Source of the DNA: JAJFJD01 sp965228425 | GTDB lineage: Bacteria; Pseudomonadota; Alphaproteobacteria; UBA8366 | Direction of reading: 5' to 3' | NCBI GenBank assembly: GCA_965228425.1 | Contig: OZ245815.1 | Coordinates: 4,712,001 to 4,776,000 of the forward strand | Length of the DNA: 64,000 nt | In this document: positions 29,341 to 39,466 of the stretch, piece by piece | Layout: every line of letters starts with the position of its first letter | How positions within the stretch are numbered: the first letter of the stretch is position 1 | Position numbers and translations under genes: made by a program | The notes under the pieces: model-generated | Seen by the model: the letters and a program-made list of their open reading frames with translations, nothing else | Database searches by the model: none | What the model was told of the DNA's origin: nothing

Positions 29341-30129
29341 TTAGCGCGAGCCGAGACCGTATGGTTCGGCCCAGCTCAGCCCTTCCAGCGTATCTCCCTT
29401 CGGCGCGTATTCGCAGCCGACCCAGCCGGTATAGCCGAGGTCTTCGATCACCCCGAACATGTGCGGGATGTTGACCTCGCCGTATTGCGGCTCGTGCCGC
29501 CCCGGCACGCTGGAGAACTGGATATGGCTGATCAGGTCCCAGTTGCGGCGCAGGCCTTCCGCCAGGTCCCCTTCCATGATCTGCATGTGATACAGGTCGT
29601 ATTGCAGGAACAGGTTGTCGCCGCCGACCGCGTCGATGATCCGCCGGGTATGCGCCGTGTCCGTATGCAGGTAGCCCGGCACGTCGCGCAGGTTGAGCGG
29701 TTCCAGGTTGAGTTTCACCCCCTGCGCCTTCGCGACCTCGGCGGCGACCATCAGGTTGTCGATGAAGACTTCCTCGCAGGCGGCCGCGGGCGTACCGTCG
29801 GGCACGACGCCGGCCATCAGATGAATCATGCCCGCGCCCAGGCCGGTCGCGTATTCCAACGCTTGATCGAGGCTTTCGCGGAAATCGCCCTGGCGGCCCG
29901 GCAGAGCCGCGAGCCCCTTCTCGCCCGCATCGGCATCGCCCGGCGGCGAGTTCAGCAGGATCAGCTCGACGCCGGCATCGTCGATCCATTGGCGCACGTC
30001 GGCCACCGGCGTGTCGTAGGGCCGCAGGTATTCGACCGCCTCGAACCCGGCCGCGCGCGCCGCCTTGAACCGCGCCGGCGGTTCCAGCTCAGGAAACATC
30101 ATGGATAGATTGGCGGCGAATTTCAGCAT
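29341..30129 (-). CDS. hyi: Hydroxypyruvate isomerase family protein (Hyi-like TIM barrel)
   Basis: 262-residue xylose-isomerase-like TIM barrel. FAANLSMMF at the start, LEPLNLRDVPGYL, FLQYDLYHMQIMEGD and WVGCEYAP (for the metal-binding Glu and base) match hydroxypyruvate isomerase, which interconverts hydroxypyruvate and tartronate semialdehyde. ATG 30129 has GAGGAGGGG upstream; 30165 is an over-extension. It is the last gene of the aldehyde dehydrogenase-SucC-SucD operon, 65 nt after SucD, and ends 4 nt from the convergent reductase gene. Other small 2-keto or keto-sugar substrates cannot be excluded. Confidence 0.85.
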   Translation of the reverse strand: MLKFAANLSMMFPELEPPARFKAARAAGFEAVEYLRPYDTPVADVRQWIDDAGVELILLNSPPGDADAGEKGLAALPGRQGDFRESLDQALEYATGLGAGMIHLMAGVVPDGTPAAACEEVFIDNLMVAAEVAKAQGVKLNLEPLNLRDVPGYLHTDTAHTRRIIDAVGGDNLFLQYDLYHMQIMEGDLAEGLRRNWDLISHIQFSSVPGRHEPQYGEVNIPHMFGVIEDLGYTGWVGCEYAPKGDTLEGLSWAEPYGLGSR

Positions 30130-30194
30130 GGCCCCTCCTCGGTCGGAAGCGACCACTCTAGGCAACGGACCGGGGGATCGGCAACCGCGTTGCG

Positions 30195-31064
30195 TCAGCC
30201 GACGATTGCGCGCATCGCATCGCCCGCCATCGACGGGGAGTCGAGAACCTGCACGCCGGCCGCTTCGAACGCCGCCTTCTTGGATGCATAGGTGCCCTTG
30301 TCGCCGACCACGATGGCGCCGGCATGCCCCATCTTCTTGCCGGGTGGGGAGGCCGCGCCCGCGACGAAGGCGACCATCGGCTTGCTCATGGACGCGGCGT
30401 ATTCGGCCGCTTCCTCTTCCATGGTGCCGCCGATCTCGCCGACGATGACGACCTGATCGGTGCCGTCATGCGCATCGAGCTGTTTCAGCGCCTGCAATGT
30501 GGTCGTCCCAATGATCGGGTCACCGCCGATGCCGATGAAGGCGGAGATGCCGAACCCGGCCTCGACCATCTTCATGCAGATGAAGGTGCCGAGACTGCCG
30601 CTGCGCGAGATCACGCCAACGCGGCCCGGCTTCAGGATGCGCTCGTTGAAGGCCGGCATGAAGCCAACGAAATTTTCCCCGGTGGTCACCACCCCGGTCG
30701 TGTTCGGGCCGATGACCTGGCATCCGGCCTCGTCCGCGGCGGCGAGGAAATACATCACGTCCTGCACCGGAATGTGTTCGGTCAGGCAGACGATCTTCTT
30801 CACCCCGGCCTGGATCGCATCCATCGCCGCGGCCTTGGCACCAAGCGGCGGAATGAACATGACCGCGACCTCGAACCCCTTGTCGGCCATCGCATCCTGC
30901 GCCGTGCCGTAGACCGGCAGGCCGATATGCTCGGTACCGGCCTTGCGCGGGTTGACGCCGCCCATGATCTGGGTGCCGTATTCCATCATGCGTTCGGCCC
31001 AGAAGGTGCCCTGCTTGCCCGTCAGCCCCTGCACCAGGACGCGGTCGTTTTTCTGAACAATCAT
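30195..31064 (-). CDS. SucD-like alpha subunit of an ADP/GDP-forming CoA ligase
   Basis: 289-residue CoA-binding and phospho-His subunit. The N-terminal Rossmann fold begins VQGLTGKQGTFWAERM, and His247 in GKKMGHAGA is the phosphorylated residue, with GEIGGTMEEEAAEY downstream-facing as in SucD. In the acid-binding region E. coli SucD has S-G-T-L-T-Y-E; here it is S-G-S-L-G-T-F-I. The change suggests an acid other than succinate. Its ATG overlaps the beta-subunit stop by 4 nt. It belongs to an operon with an acylating aldehyde dehydrogenase, not with other TCA-cycle genes. Confidence 0.88.
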   Translation of the reverse strand: MIVQKNDRVLVQGLTGKQGTFWAERMMEYGTQIMGGVNPRKAGTEHIGLPVYGTAQDAMADKGFEVAVMFIPPLGAKAAAMDAIQAGVKKIVCLTEHIPVQDVMYFLAAADEAGCQVIGPNTTGVVTTGENFVGFMPAFNERILKPGRVGVISRSGSLGTFICMKMVEAGFGISAFIGIGGDPIIGTTTLQALKQLDAHDGTDQVVIVGEIGGTMEEEAAEYAASMSKPMVAFVAGAASPPGKKMGHAGAIVVGDKGTYASKKAAFEAAGVQVLDSPSMAGDAMRAIVG

Positions 31065-32185
31065 TTCGCTGCCGCCACCGCCGCTTTCACGGCGTCATCC
31101 ATTTTGTCATAAGGCTCCATGCCGAGCCGGTCGCGCACCATGGCGACCGCTTCCACGTCGCCGGTGCCGTGGATCGAGAAGAAGACCGGAAGATCCGGCT
31201 TCAAGTCGAGCCAGGCATTGACGATGCCCTCGGCCATCACGTCGGTGCGGGCGAAGGCACCGCAGAAGTTCACCAGCAGGCTCTTGATCTTCGGGTTGGC
31301 CATGACGAGTTCAAGCGCCGGCTTGCCGAGCGTGTAAGCCTCGCCGCCGATCTCAAGGAAGTTCGCCGGCTGCCCGCCGTAATACCGCACCATGTCCATG
31401 GTGGTCATCGTGAGACCCGCACCGTTGGCGAGGATGCCGACATCGCCGTCCAGGTCGATGTATTTGAGGCCGACGGCCTGCGCCTGTTCCTCGAGCGCGG
31501 TCAACTTCTCGGGCGCCGCTTTCTCGCGCAACTCCCCATGACGCGCCGCGCCGGAATCCTCCAGCGTGAACTTGCAGTCGAGCGCCACGATATCGCCCGC
31601 GCCGGTCACGACCAGCGGATTGATCTCGACCAGTTCGCCGTCATTCTCGACATACACTTGGTACAGTTTCTCGAGCGCCGCCGACGTTACCGCCTGACGG
31701 TCGCCCAGCCCGAGCGGCGCCAGCATCGCATCGATCGCCGCGCCGCCAACACCCTCGCGGATATCCACCGGCAAGCGCACCAGTTTGTCCGGATGGTCGG
31801 CAGCGACTTCCTCGATATCCATGCCGCCCTCGGTCGAGAACATGATCAGCGGACCCTTGCTCGCCTGATCGTTCATCACGGCGGCGTAGTATTCCGTGCC
31901 GATGTCGACCTGCGCCTCGACCAGCACCTTTTCGACGGTATGAATGCCGATGGTCATGCCGATGATCGCCTCGGCGGCCGCGCGGGCCTCGTCCGGCGTG
32001 GCGGCGAGTTTGATCCCACCGGCCTTGCCGCGTTTACCCGTCGGCACCTGCGCCTTGACCACGCAAGGGCCTATCCGCGCCGCGACATCCGCCGCCGCAT
32101 CGGGAGTGTCGGCCAGGGCGCTGTCAGGTACAGCGATCCCAGCGGCGGCAAGCAGAGGCTTCGCCGCGTATTCCTCGAAATCCAT
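31061..32185 (-). CDS. SucC-like beta subunit of an ADP/GDP-forming CoA ligase
   Basis: 374-residue ATP-grasp subunit. The grasp domain spans about 5-230 (VVKAQVPTGKRGKAGG, EINPLVV for Mg/ATP), and the C-terminal ligase-CoA domain about 240-374. In E. coli SucC the C-terminal acid-binding loops are G-G-I-V-R-C-D and R-L-E-G-N-N; here they are C-G-A-F-A-R-T-D and S-I-H-G-T-G. This points to a changed acid specificity. It starts 3 nt after the aldehyde dehydrogenase stop, so the CoA ester made there could be used by this ligase to make ATP or GTP. Confidence 0.87.
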   Translation of the reverse strand: MDFEEYAAKPLLAAAGIAVPDSALADTPDAAADVAARIGPCVVKAQVPTGKRGKAGGIKLAATPDEARAAAEAIIGMTIGIHTVEKVLVEAQVDIGTEYYAAVMNDQASKGPLIMFSTEGGMDIEEVAADHPDKLVRLPVDIREGVGGAAIDAMLAPLGLGDRQAVTSAALEKLYQVYVENDGELVEINPLVVTGAGDIVALDCKFTLEDSGAARHGELREKAAPEKLTALEEQAQAVGLKYIDLDGDVGILANGAGLTMTTMDMVRYYGGQPANFLEIGGEAYTLGKPALELVMANPKIKSLLVNFCGAFARTDVMAEGIVNAWLDLKPDLPVFFSIHGTGDVEAVAMVRDRLGMEPYDKMDDAVKAAVAAAK

Positions 32186-32188
32186 CGG

Positions 32189-33628
32189 TTATTTCCCGTA
32201 GCGTTTCCAGTGATCGCCGAACAGCTCTTCCTCGCTCGGCTTATCCTCGCCGATCTCGGTGACGAGATGGGTGACATTGATGAAATGCCGCCAGTTCAGG
32301 TTTTCCGAGATCGAATTGCCGGCCCAGGTTCCGCAGCCCATCGACAGCGTGAAGTTGAGGCCGTTGTTGAAGGACCCGCCGTTGCCGAAGGTGTGCGCCT
32401 GGTTGACCAGCACGCGCACCACCTTCAAGTCTTCCGCGAGCGACCGGGCGTGATCCGGCGTGTTGGTGTGGATGCCGACCGAATGCCCGGCGCCCTGGTA
32501 ATCCAGGATCGCCTGCACATGATCCTTCGCGGCCGGGAAGTCCTTCGCCTTATAGATCGTCAGCGCCAACGACAGCTTCTCGCCGGAGAAGGGATGGTCC
32601 GCCCCGATGCCTTCATCCTCGACCATGAAGAATTTCGCCGCCTTCGCCGCGTCCGGCAGGCCGCACAGATCCGCGAAGATGTCGGGGTCGCGGGCGATGA
32701 TGTGGCGGTTCAGCTTGCCGTCCTTCCACAGCGTATCGCGGATGCGGACACATTCTTCCGGGGTGGCACGGTAGCCGCCGGCGCGTTCCAAGGCCGCCAT
32801 CGCGTCCTCGTAGCAATCCTCGACGATGGTGACGGAATTTTCCGACGAGCAGGAGGTGGCGTTGTCGAAAATTTTCGACGCGCAGATTTTCTGCGCCGCA
32901 TCGTCGAAATCCGCATCCGAATCGATGATAACCGGCACATTGCCCGCCCCGACGCCGATCGCCGGGGTGCCGCTGGAATAGGCGCCACGCACATTGTTCT
33001 GGCTACCGGTCACCACCACGAGGTCGACCGCCTTCATCAGCATCGTCGTCATCTCGCGGGTCACCGGCGACGGCAGGATCTGCACCAAATCTTCCGGCAG
33101 GCCGATCTTCTTCAGCTCGGCGCGCATGAAATCGACCGTCCGCGACGTGGTCGCGTATCCGGAGGGCGACGGCGCCACGATGACCGCGTTGCCGCCCTTG
33201 ACCGCCATCATGGCCTTGTTCACCGGCGTGGCGGCCGGGTTGGTCGAAGGCGTGATGGCGCCGACGACGCCAACCGGTTTCGCGTATTTCACCAGGCCCT
33301 TGGCCTTGTCTTCCTCGATGATGCCGACGGTGCGCTCGCGCATCAGGTCGCGCAGCGTGCCGAAGGTCTTGCGCGTGTTCTTGATGACCTTGTCCGGGAC
33401 ATTGCCCAAGCCAGTGTCGCGCACCGCGGTTTCGGCCAATTCCTTTGCATGGTCGGGATGATAGATCGACCAGGCCAGCGCGGTGACCGCCTCGTCCACG
33501 CGGGCCTGATCCGCCCCTTCGAAGGCCTGCATGGCGATGCGGCCCTGGCGCACTAGCGCATCGACGGCGGCGGCCACGACCGATGAATCCTGTCCAGCCT
33601 TGTTCGGTTCGGCGATTGCCTGCGACAT
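32189..33628 (-). CDS. CoA-acylating aldehyde dehydrogenase (SauS/AdhE-N-like)
   Basis: 479-residue dehydrogenase of the acylating ALDH group that oxidises an aldehyde with CoA and NAD(P)+ to an acyl-CoA. VGAITPSTNPAATPVNKAM is the NAD-binding start, SSGTPAIGVGAGNVP precedes catalytic Cys260 in NATSCSSEN. The overall order resembles sulfoacetaldehyde dehydrogenase SauS and the aldehyde half of AdhE. Start at ATG 33628 (GTG at 33631 is next to it), with GGGAG upstream. First gene of an operon with SucC-like, SucD-like and Hyi genes, so the CoA ester is probably recovered as ATP. The native aldehyde is not known. Confidence 0.88.
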   Translation of the reverse strand: MSQAIAEPNKAGQDSSVVAAAVDALVRQGRIAMQAFEGADQARVDEAVTALAWSIYHPDHAKELAETAVRDTGLGNVPDKVIKNTRKTFGTLRDLMRERTVGIIEEDKAKGLVKYAKPVGVVGAITPSTNPAATPVNKAMMAVKGGNAVIVAPSPSGYATTSRTVDFMRAELKKIGLPEDLVQILPSPVTREMTTMLMKAVDLVVVTGSQNNVRGAYSSGTPAIGVGAGNVPVIIDSDADFDDAAQKICASKIFDNATSCSSENSVTIVEDCYEDAMAALERAGGYRATPEECVRIRDTLWKDGKLNRHIIARDPDIFADLCGLPDAAKAAKFFMVEDEGIGADHPFSGEKLSLALTIYKAKDFPAAKDHVQAILDYQGAGHSVGIHTNTPDHARSLAEDLKVVRVLVNQAHTFGNGGSFNNGLNFTLSMGCGTWAGNSISENLNWRHFINVTHLVTEIGEDKPSEEELFGDHWKRYGK

Positions 33629-33733
33629 CACGATCTCCCATCCTTCAAAACGTGCGAAATTTCACTGAATAAAACATAACGTTCCGTTTTTTGCAATTTT
33701 TACCGGATTTTTCCCTAATCGCCCGGAAATCAA

Positions 33734-33768
33734 AGAAAAAGGGCCGCACCCGAACGGTGCAGCCCTTT
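33734..33768 (-). terminator. Rho-independent terminator after groEL
   Basis: On the minus strand an 11-12 bp stem (AAAGGGC-T-GCACC against GGTGC-G-GCCCTTT, one mismatch) with a five-base loop is followed by a T-rich run. It lies 24-58 nt after the groEL stop and before the next minus-strand gene, so it should end the groESL transcript. Confidence 0.8.
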
Positions 33769-33791
33769 CCCGTAACCGGTAGCGGACAGGC

Positions 33792-35441
<1,650 letters not shown>

Positions 35442-35472
35442 TGGAGTTTTCCTGATCTAGCTCTGAGTGGGA

Positions 35473-35799
35473 TTAAGCCGCTTTCTTTCTTTTCTTCGGC
35501 TTGGCCGCCGCGCCCTCGAGCACGGCCATGATGTCGCTTTCCTTCATGATCAACAGGTCTTCGCCGTCGATCTTCACCTCGGTGCCCGACCACTTGCCGA
35601 ACAGCACTTTGTCGCCTTTCTTGACTTCCATCGGTACCAGGTTGCCCTTTTCATCCCGGCCGCCGGATCCGACGGCGACGATTTCGCCTTGCGTCGGTTT
35701 CTCGGTTGCGGTGTCGGGAATGATGATTCCGCCAGAGGTCTTTTGATCTTCGTCGAGCCGGCGAACCGCGACCCGATCATGCAATGGTTTGAACTTCAT
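35473..35799 (-). CDS. groES: Co-chaperonin GroES (10 kDa)
   Basis: Heptameric lid of GroEL. MKFKPLHDRVAVRRLDED at the start and a mobile loop about 17-33 (KTSGGIIIPDTATEKPTQG) are typical. From ATG 35799 (AAGGAT upstream) it is 108 residues, about ten more than usual: the normal end MKESDIMAVLEG is followed by a basic tail AAAKPKKRKKAA. The tail's role is unknown. It is the first gene of the groESL operon and lies about 70 bp downstream of a CIRCE element. Confidence 0.96.
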   Translation of the reverse strand: MKFKPLHDRVAVRRLDEDQKTSGGIIIPDTATEKPTQGEIVAVGSGGRDEKGNLVPMEVKKGDKVLFGKWSGTEVKIDGEDLLIMKESDIMAVLEGAAAKPKKRKKAA

Positions 35800-35869
35800 T
35801 GTTTGATCCTTCCGCCCATCGATGGACAAGTCTTTGCAAAGATAGGGTGCTTGGCGGCAATCCGCCCTG

Positions 35870-35896
35870 TTAGCACTCCGTATAATCGAGTGCTAA
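35870..35896. promoter_or_regulatory. CIRCE element (HrcA operator) of groESL
   Basis: A perfect inverted repeat TTAGCACTC-N9-GAGTGCTAA, identical to the CIRCE consensus arms with the standard 9-bp spacer. It lies 71 bp upstream of the groES start. HrcA bound here represses groESL until heat or misfolded protein inactivates it. Confidence 0.97.
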
Positions 35897-35902
35897 GGCA
35901 CG

Positions 35903-35928
35903 TAATGAGGGATTACAAGCGGTTCAAG
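35903..35928 (-). promoter_or_regulatory. Candidate RpoH-type promoter for groESL
   Basis: On the minus strand CTTGAA (35923-35928) is followed, after 12 bp, by CCTCATTA (35903-35910). It resembles the sigma-32 pattern CTTGAAA / CCCATNT and lies just upstream of CIRCE, so transcription would start near or inside the operator. A housekeeping promoter at the same place cannot be ruled out. Confidence 0.5.
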
Positions 35929-35992
35929 GGATGAAACGAGATTTTTTTGCAAAAATTGACAGAGAAGCCGACCCGCCGGTTTTGGCGCGACA

Positions 35993-36012
35993 GTATCAAG
36001 CGACGCTGATAC
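35993..36012. promoter_or_regulatory. Inverted repeat upstream of the cystathionine beta-synthase gene
   Basis: GTATCA-N8-TGATAC is a perfect 6-8-6 inverted repeat 73 bp before the start of the CBS gene. A TTGACA hexamer is at 35956-35961, with no good -10 at 17 bp. The repeat could be an operator for a sulfur-amino-acid regulator or a leader hairpin. No known regulator matches. Confidence 0.35.
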
Positions 36013-36084
36013 GGTAATTCGGAAGACGAATATCCGCCCCGAACCGCCGAATCTGGCGATCGGCAAAGCCAAGAGGTCGCATCC

Positions 36085-37455
36085 ATGACCGCCGCGCGCA
36101 ACGTCATCGAACTGATCGGCAACACGCCGATCGTCGAATTGCGGCAGATCGATACCGGTCCCTGCCGCCTTTTCGTGAAATTGGAAAACCAAAATCCCGG
36201 CGGGTCCATCAAGGACCGCATCGGCCTGTCGATGATCGAAGCCGCGGAACGGGACGGCCGCCTGAAGCCGGGCGGCACGATCGTCGAGGCAACCGCCGGC
36301 AACACGGGCCTCGGCCTCGCCCTGGTCGCCAGCCAGAAGGGATACCGCCTGATCATCGTCATTCCGGACAAGATGAGTCAGGAAAAAATCTTTAACCTCA
36401 AGGCGATGGGCGCGGAAATTCTGCTCACACGGTCCGATGTCGGCAAGGGTCATCCGGACTATTACCAGGACAAGGCCGCCGCCATCGTGAAGGACACGCC
36501 GGGCGCGATCCACATCAACCAGTTCGAAAACCCGGCCAACCCGTTGGCACACGAAACCGGTACGGGCCCGGAAATCTGGGCCCAGATGGAACACGACGTG
36601 GATGCCGTGGTGTGCGGCGTCGGGTCCGGCGGAACGATCACCGGACTCAGCCGCTTCTTCGAGAAGGTCAATCCGAACACCGACATGATCCTGGCCGATC
36701 CCAAGGGGTCGATTCTCGCCGACTATGTCGACACCGGCGAATTGAAAGCCGAGGTCGGCAGCTGGCTGGTCGAAGGTATCGGAGAAGACTTCGTACCGCC
36801 GGTCTGTGACCTGTCGCGGGTAAAGCGGGCGATCACCGTGGACGACGCCGAGAGTTTTCAGACCGCACGCGAGGTGTTGGAGAAGACCGGCATTCTGGCC
36901 GGCACATCCTCCGGCACCCTGATCGCCGCCGCGGTCCGATATTGCCGCGAACAGACCGACCCCAAGCGCGTCGTCACCTTCGTCTGCGATAGCGGCAACA
37001 AGTATCTGTCCAAGGCGTTCAACGACTATTGGATGTTCGATCAGGGCCTGCTGAAACGGAAGACATACGGCGACCTGCGCGATTTGATCTCGCGCCCCTT
37101 CGAGGAGGGCGGCACGGTCACCGCTCGTCCCAGCGACACATTGATGACGGTCTATTCCCGCATGAAGCTAAACGACGTGTCGCAGCTTCCGGTGATGGAA
37201 GACGACCAAATCGTCGGGATAATCCATGAATCCGACATCCTGCTGTCGGTCTACGAAGATCACGAAAAGTTTGGCGAGCCCGCATCGACCGCGATGACCA
37301 AAGGACTGGAAACCGTCGACGCCTCGGCCAATATCCAGGACCTCATGCCGATCTTCGACCACGGCCACGTGGCCATCGTGAAGGACGGCGACCGCTTCAG
37401 CGGACTGATCACCCGCATCGATCTCTTGAACTATCTGCGCCGGAGTGCGGCATGA
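36085..37455 (+). CDS. Cystathionine beta-synthase
   Basis: 456-residue PLP enzyme condensing serine and homocysteine to cystathionine, the first step of reverse transsulfuration. PLP Lys43 lies in NPGGSIKDR, TAGNTGLGLALV and GSGGTITG bind the cofactor phosphate, and two CBS regulatory domains occupy about 335-456 (QLPVMEDDQIVGIIHESD and VAIVKDGDRFSGLITRID). The CBS pair distinguishes it from plain cysteine synthase. The stop overlaps the start of the cystathionine gamma-lyase gene by 4 nt, so the two enzymes are made together. Confidence 0.95.
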   Translation: MTAARNVIELIGNTPIVELRQIDTGPCRLFVKLENQNPGGSIKDRIGLSMIEAAERDGRLKPGGTIVEATAGNTGLGLALVASQKGYRLIIVIPDKMSQEKIFNLKAMGAEILLTRSDVGKGHPDYYQDKAAAIVKDTPGAIHINQFENPANPLAHETGTGPEIWAQMEHDVDAVVCGVGSGGTITGLSRFFEKVNPNTDMILADPKGSILADYVDTGELKAEVGSWLVEGIGEDFVPPVCDLSRVKRAITVDDAESFQTAREVLEKTGILAGTSSGTLIAAAVRYCREQTDPKRVVTFVCDSGNKYLSKAFNDYWMFDQGLLKRKTYGDLRDLISRPFEEGGTVTARPSDTLMTVYSRMKLNDVSQLPVMEDDQIVGIIHESDILLSVYEDHEKFGEPASTAMTKGLETVDASANIQDLMPIFDHGHVAIVKDGDRFSGLITRIDLLNYLRRSAA

Positions 37456-38627
37456 CCGAGTCGAAACGACCGAACGCCCCGGAACCGGGCTTTTCCACCA
37501 AGGCGGTGCATGCCGGGCAATCGCCGGACCCGACCACGGGCGCGGTCTGGACCCCGATCTACACCGCGTCGACCTTCATTCAGGAAAGCCCCGGCGTCCA
37601 CAAAGGCTATGAATACAGCCGCAGCCACAATCCGACGCGGCTGGCCTTCGAGCGCAATATTGCCGCGCTGGAAAACGGCACGGCGGGATTCGCTTTCGCG
37701 TCGGGCATGGCGGCCTCGTCGACCGTGCTGGAATGCCTCGACAGTGGCGCGCATGTCATCGCCAGCGACGACCTGTATGGCGGTACATACCGGCTGTTCG
37801 AGAATGTCCGAAAGCGCAGCGCCGGGCTGACCTTCAGCTTCATCGACATGGCCGACAAGGCAGCGCTGGAAGCGGCGATCACGCCCGAAACCAAGATGAT
37901 CTGGGTTGAGACGCCGTCCAATCCGCTGCTCAAGTTGATCGACCTGAAGATGGTCGCCGGCGTGGCCAAGCCGCGCGGTCTCCTGACCGTCGCCGACAAC
38001 ACCTTCGCCACGCCGTGGATTCAGCGGCCGCTCGATCTGGGCATCGACATCGTGCTGCATTCCGTCACGAAATATCTGAACGGGCATTCAGACGTGGTCG
38101 CTGGGATCGTCGTGGTCGGCGACAACCCGGCCCTGGCCGAGGAATTGACCTTCCTGCAGAACGCCGTGGGCGGTGTGGCCGGTCCGTTCGACGCCTATAT
38201 GGCGATGCGCGGCGTGAAGACACTGGCGCTGCGCATGGAACGGCATTGCACCAGCGCCATGCGGGTCGCCGAATGGCTCGAAGGTCACCCGGGAATCGAG
38301 ACCGTCTACTACCCGGGCCTCGCCAGCCATCCGCAGCATGATCTCGCCAACCGACAGATGTCCGGGTTCGGCGGCATGGTCTCGGCGGTCGTAAAAGGCG
38401 GGCTGGAGCCGACCAAACGCTTCCTCGAACGCTGCACCCTGTTCGCGCTGGCCGAGAGCCTCGGCGGCGTCGAAAGCCTGATCGAGCATCCCGCGATCAT
38501 GACCCACGCCAGCATCCCGGCGGATATCCGCGCCGCGCTCGGCGTCGATGACGGTCTCGTCCGTCTATCGGTCGGAATCGAGGATATCGACGATTTGATC
38601 GACGACCTGGATCAAGCGTTGAGCTAA
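37452..38627 (+). CDS. Cystathionine gamma-lyase (or gamma-synthase)
   Basis: 391-residue Cys/Met-metabolism PLP enzyme. Lys207 in SVTKYLNGHSDV forms the Schiff base and SRSHNPTR contacts the cofactor. Because it is translationally coupled to cystathionine beta-synthase, splitting cystathionine to cysteine, 2-oxobutyrate and ammonia is the likely role. Sequence alone hardly separates this from cystathionine gamma-synthase MetB. Its TAA overlaps the TAG of the convergent GNAT gene (CTAA). Confidence 0.92.
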   Translation: MTESKRPNAPEPGFSTKAVHAGQSPDPTTGAVWTPIYTASTFIQESPGVHKGYEYSRSHNPTRLAFERNIAALENGTAGFAFASGMAASSTVLECLDSGAHVIASDDLYGGTYRLFENVRKRSAGLTFSFIDMADKAALEAAITPETKMIWVETPSNPLLKLIDLKMVAGVAKPRGLLTVADNTFATPWIQRPLDLGIDIVLHSVTKYLNGHSDVVAGIVVVGDNPALAEELTFLQNAVGGVAGPFDAYMAMRGVKTLALRMERHCTSAMRVAEWLEGHPGIETVYYPGLASHPQHDLANRQMSGFGGMVSAVVKGGLEPTKRFLERCTLFALAESLGGVESLIEHPAIMTHASIPADIRAALGVDDGLVRLSVGIEDIDDLIDDLDQALS

Positions 38628-39073
38628 CCGCCCTTGCCGCCGACCGCCTTCCGCATCAGATGCGATGTCGCCGCGACCTCATAGCCGAGGCGTTCATAAA
38701 ACGCATGCGCCTCGTCGCGGCTGGTCTGCGTGCCCAACGCCACCGACGCATAGCCGTTGTCGGCCGCCCAGTTCTCCGCGCGCTGCATCAACTTTCGGCC
38801 AATCCCACTGCCCCGCAGGCCGGCCTCGACGACCAGTGCCTGCACGATCACTTCCGGCGGTTTCTCGATGGCCGCGCGCGCATAGAAATGAATGAATCCC
38901 ACGACCCGCCCATCGCGTTCCGCGGCATCGAGGCAATGTCCCGGCGCTTCCATCACCGCGGCAAGGCGGCGCGCGACTTCGCCCGGCGCAATGTCGTAGC
39001 CAAGTTGCTCCAGCAATGGTTCGATCGACGGCAGGTCCGCCTGTGTCATCGGTCGCACTGAAAGGTCCGGCAT
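38624..39073 (-). CDS. GNAT family N-acetyltransferase
   Basis: 149-residue acyl-CoA-dependent acetyltransferase. The acetyl-CoA loop is GLRGSGIGRKLM (about 90-101), followed by ALGTQTSRDEAHAFYERLGYE, the classic motif B ending. Acceptor unknown. It begins 9 nt after the VOC gene and is the last gene of a rfbB-VOC-GNAT run; its stop overlaps the stop of the lyase gene on the other strand. Confidence 0.9.
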   Translation of the reverse strand: MPDLSVRPMTQADLPSIEPLLEQLGYDIAPGEVARRLAAVMEAPGHCLDAAERDGRVVGFIHFYARAAIEKPPEVIVQALVVEAGLRGSGIGRKLMQRAENWAADNGYASVALGTQTSRDEAHAFYERLGYEVAATSHLMRKAVGGKGG

Positions 39074-39082
39074 ACCGCCTTC

Positions 39083-39466
39083 CTAGTCCGGGTAGTTGGA
39101 GACCTCGACCAGGTTGCCGTCCGGATCGCGGAAATAGACCGACGTGATCGGCCCCATCGCGCCGGCCCGGGTGCCGGGGCCGTTGATGATCTCGACCCCT
39201 TCCGCGTCCAGATGTTTCACAACATCATCGATCGGCGTCTCGGTGATCAGGCAGAAGTCTCCGCCGCCAATGGACGGCGCAGCCGCGACAAGACCCGGGC
39301 CCTTGTCCTTCGGATGCAGGTTGATCTTGTGCTGCCCGAAGCGCAATGCCCAGCGCCCTTCCCCGAAACTGAACGGCTCCATCCCGAGGACGCGTTTGTA
39401 GAAGTCGCAGCTTTCCTCTATGTCATTGACCTTCAAAACGAAATGGTCGATCCGTTCGATCTTCAT
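39083..39466 (-). CDS. VOC family protein (glyoxalase/dioxygenase fold)
   Basis: 127-residue single vicinal-oxygen-chelate protein made of two beta-alpha-beta-beta-beta modules. ERIDHFVLKVNDIEESCDFYKRVLG opens the first and TSVYFRDPDGNLVEVSNY ends the second; His8 and Glu near the end would be metal ligands. ATG 39466 overlaps the rfbB stop by 4 nt (ATGA). The frame continues back to 39592 inside rfbB but the fold starts at MKIERIDH. Substrate unknown. Confidence 0.88.
   Translation of the reverse strand: MKIERIDHFVLKVNDIEESCDFYKRVLGMEPFSFGEGRWALRFGQHKINLHPKDKGPGLVAAAPSIGGGDFCLITETPIDDVVKHLDAEGVEIINGPGTRAGAMGPITSVYFRDPDGNLVEVSNYPD

Noticed and set aside
30195..32185. The TCA-cycle sucCD operon
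   Set aside because: Acid-binding loops differ from E. coli SucCD, and the genes are joined to an acylating aldehyde dehydrogenase, not to mdh or sucAB.
31169..33556. A 795-codon open frame on the plus strand opposite sucC and the aldehyde dehydrogenase gene
   Set aside because: It is antisense to two genes with intact catalytic motifs. Its Arg/His/Asp-rich translation lacks a recognisable fold; long antisense frames are expected at this G+C.
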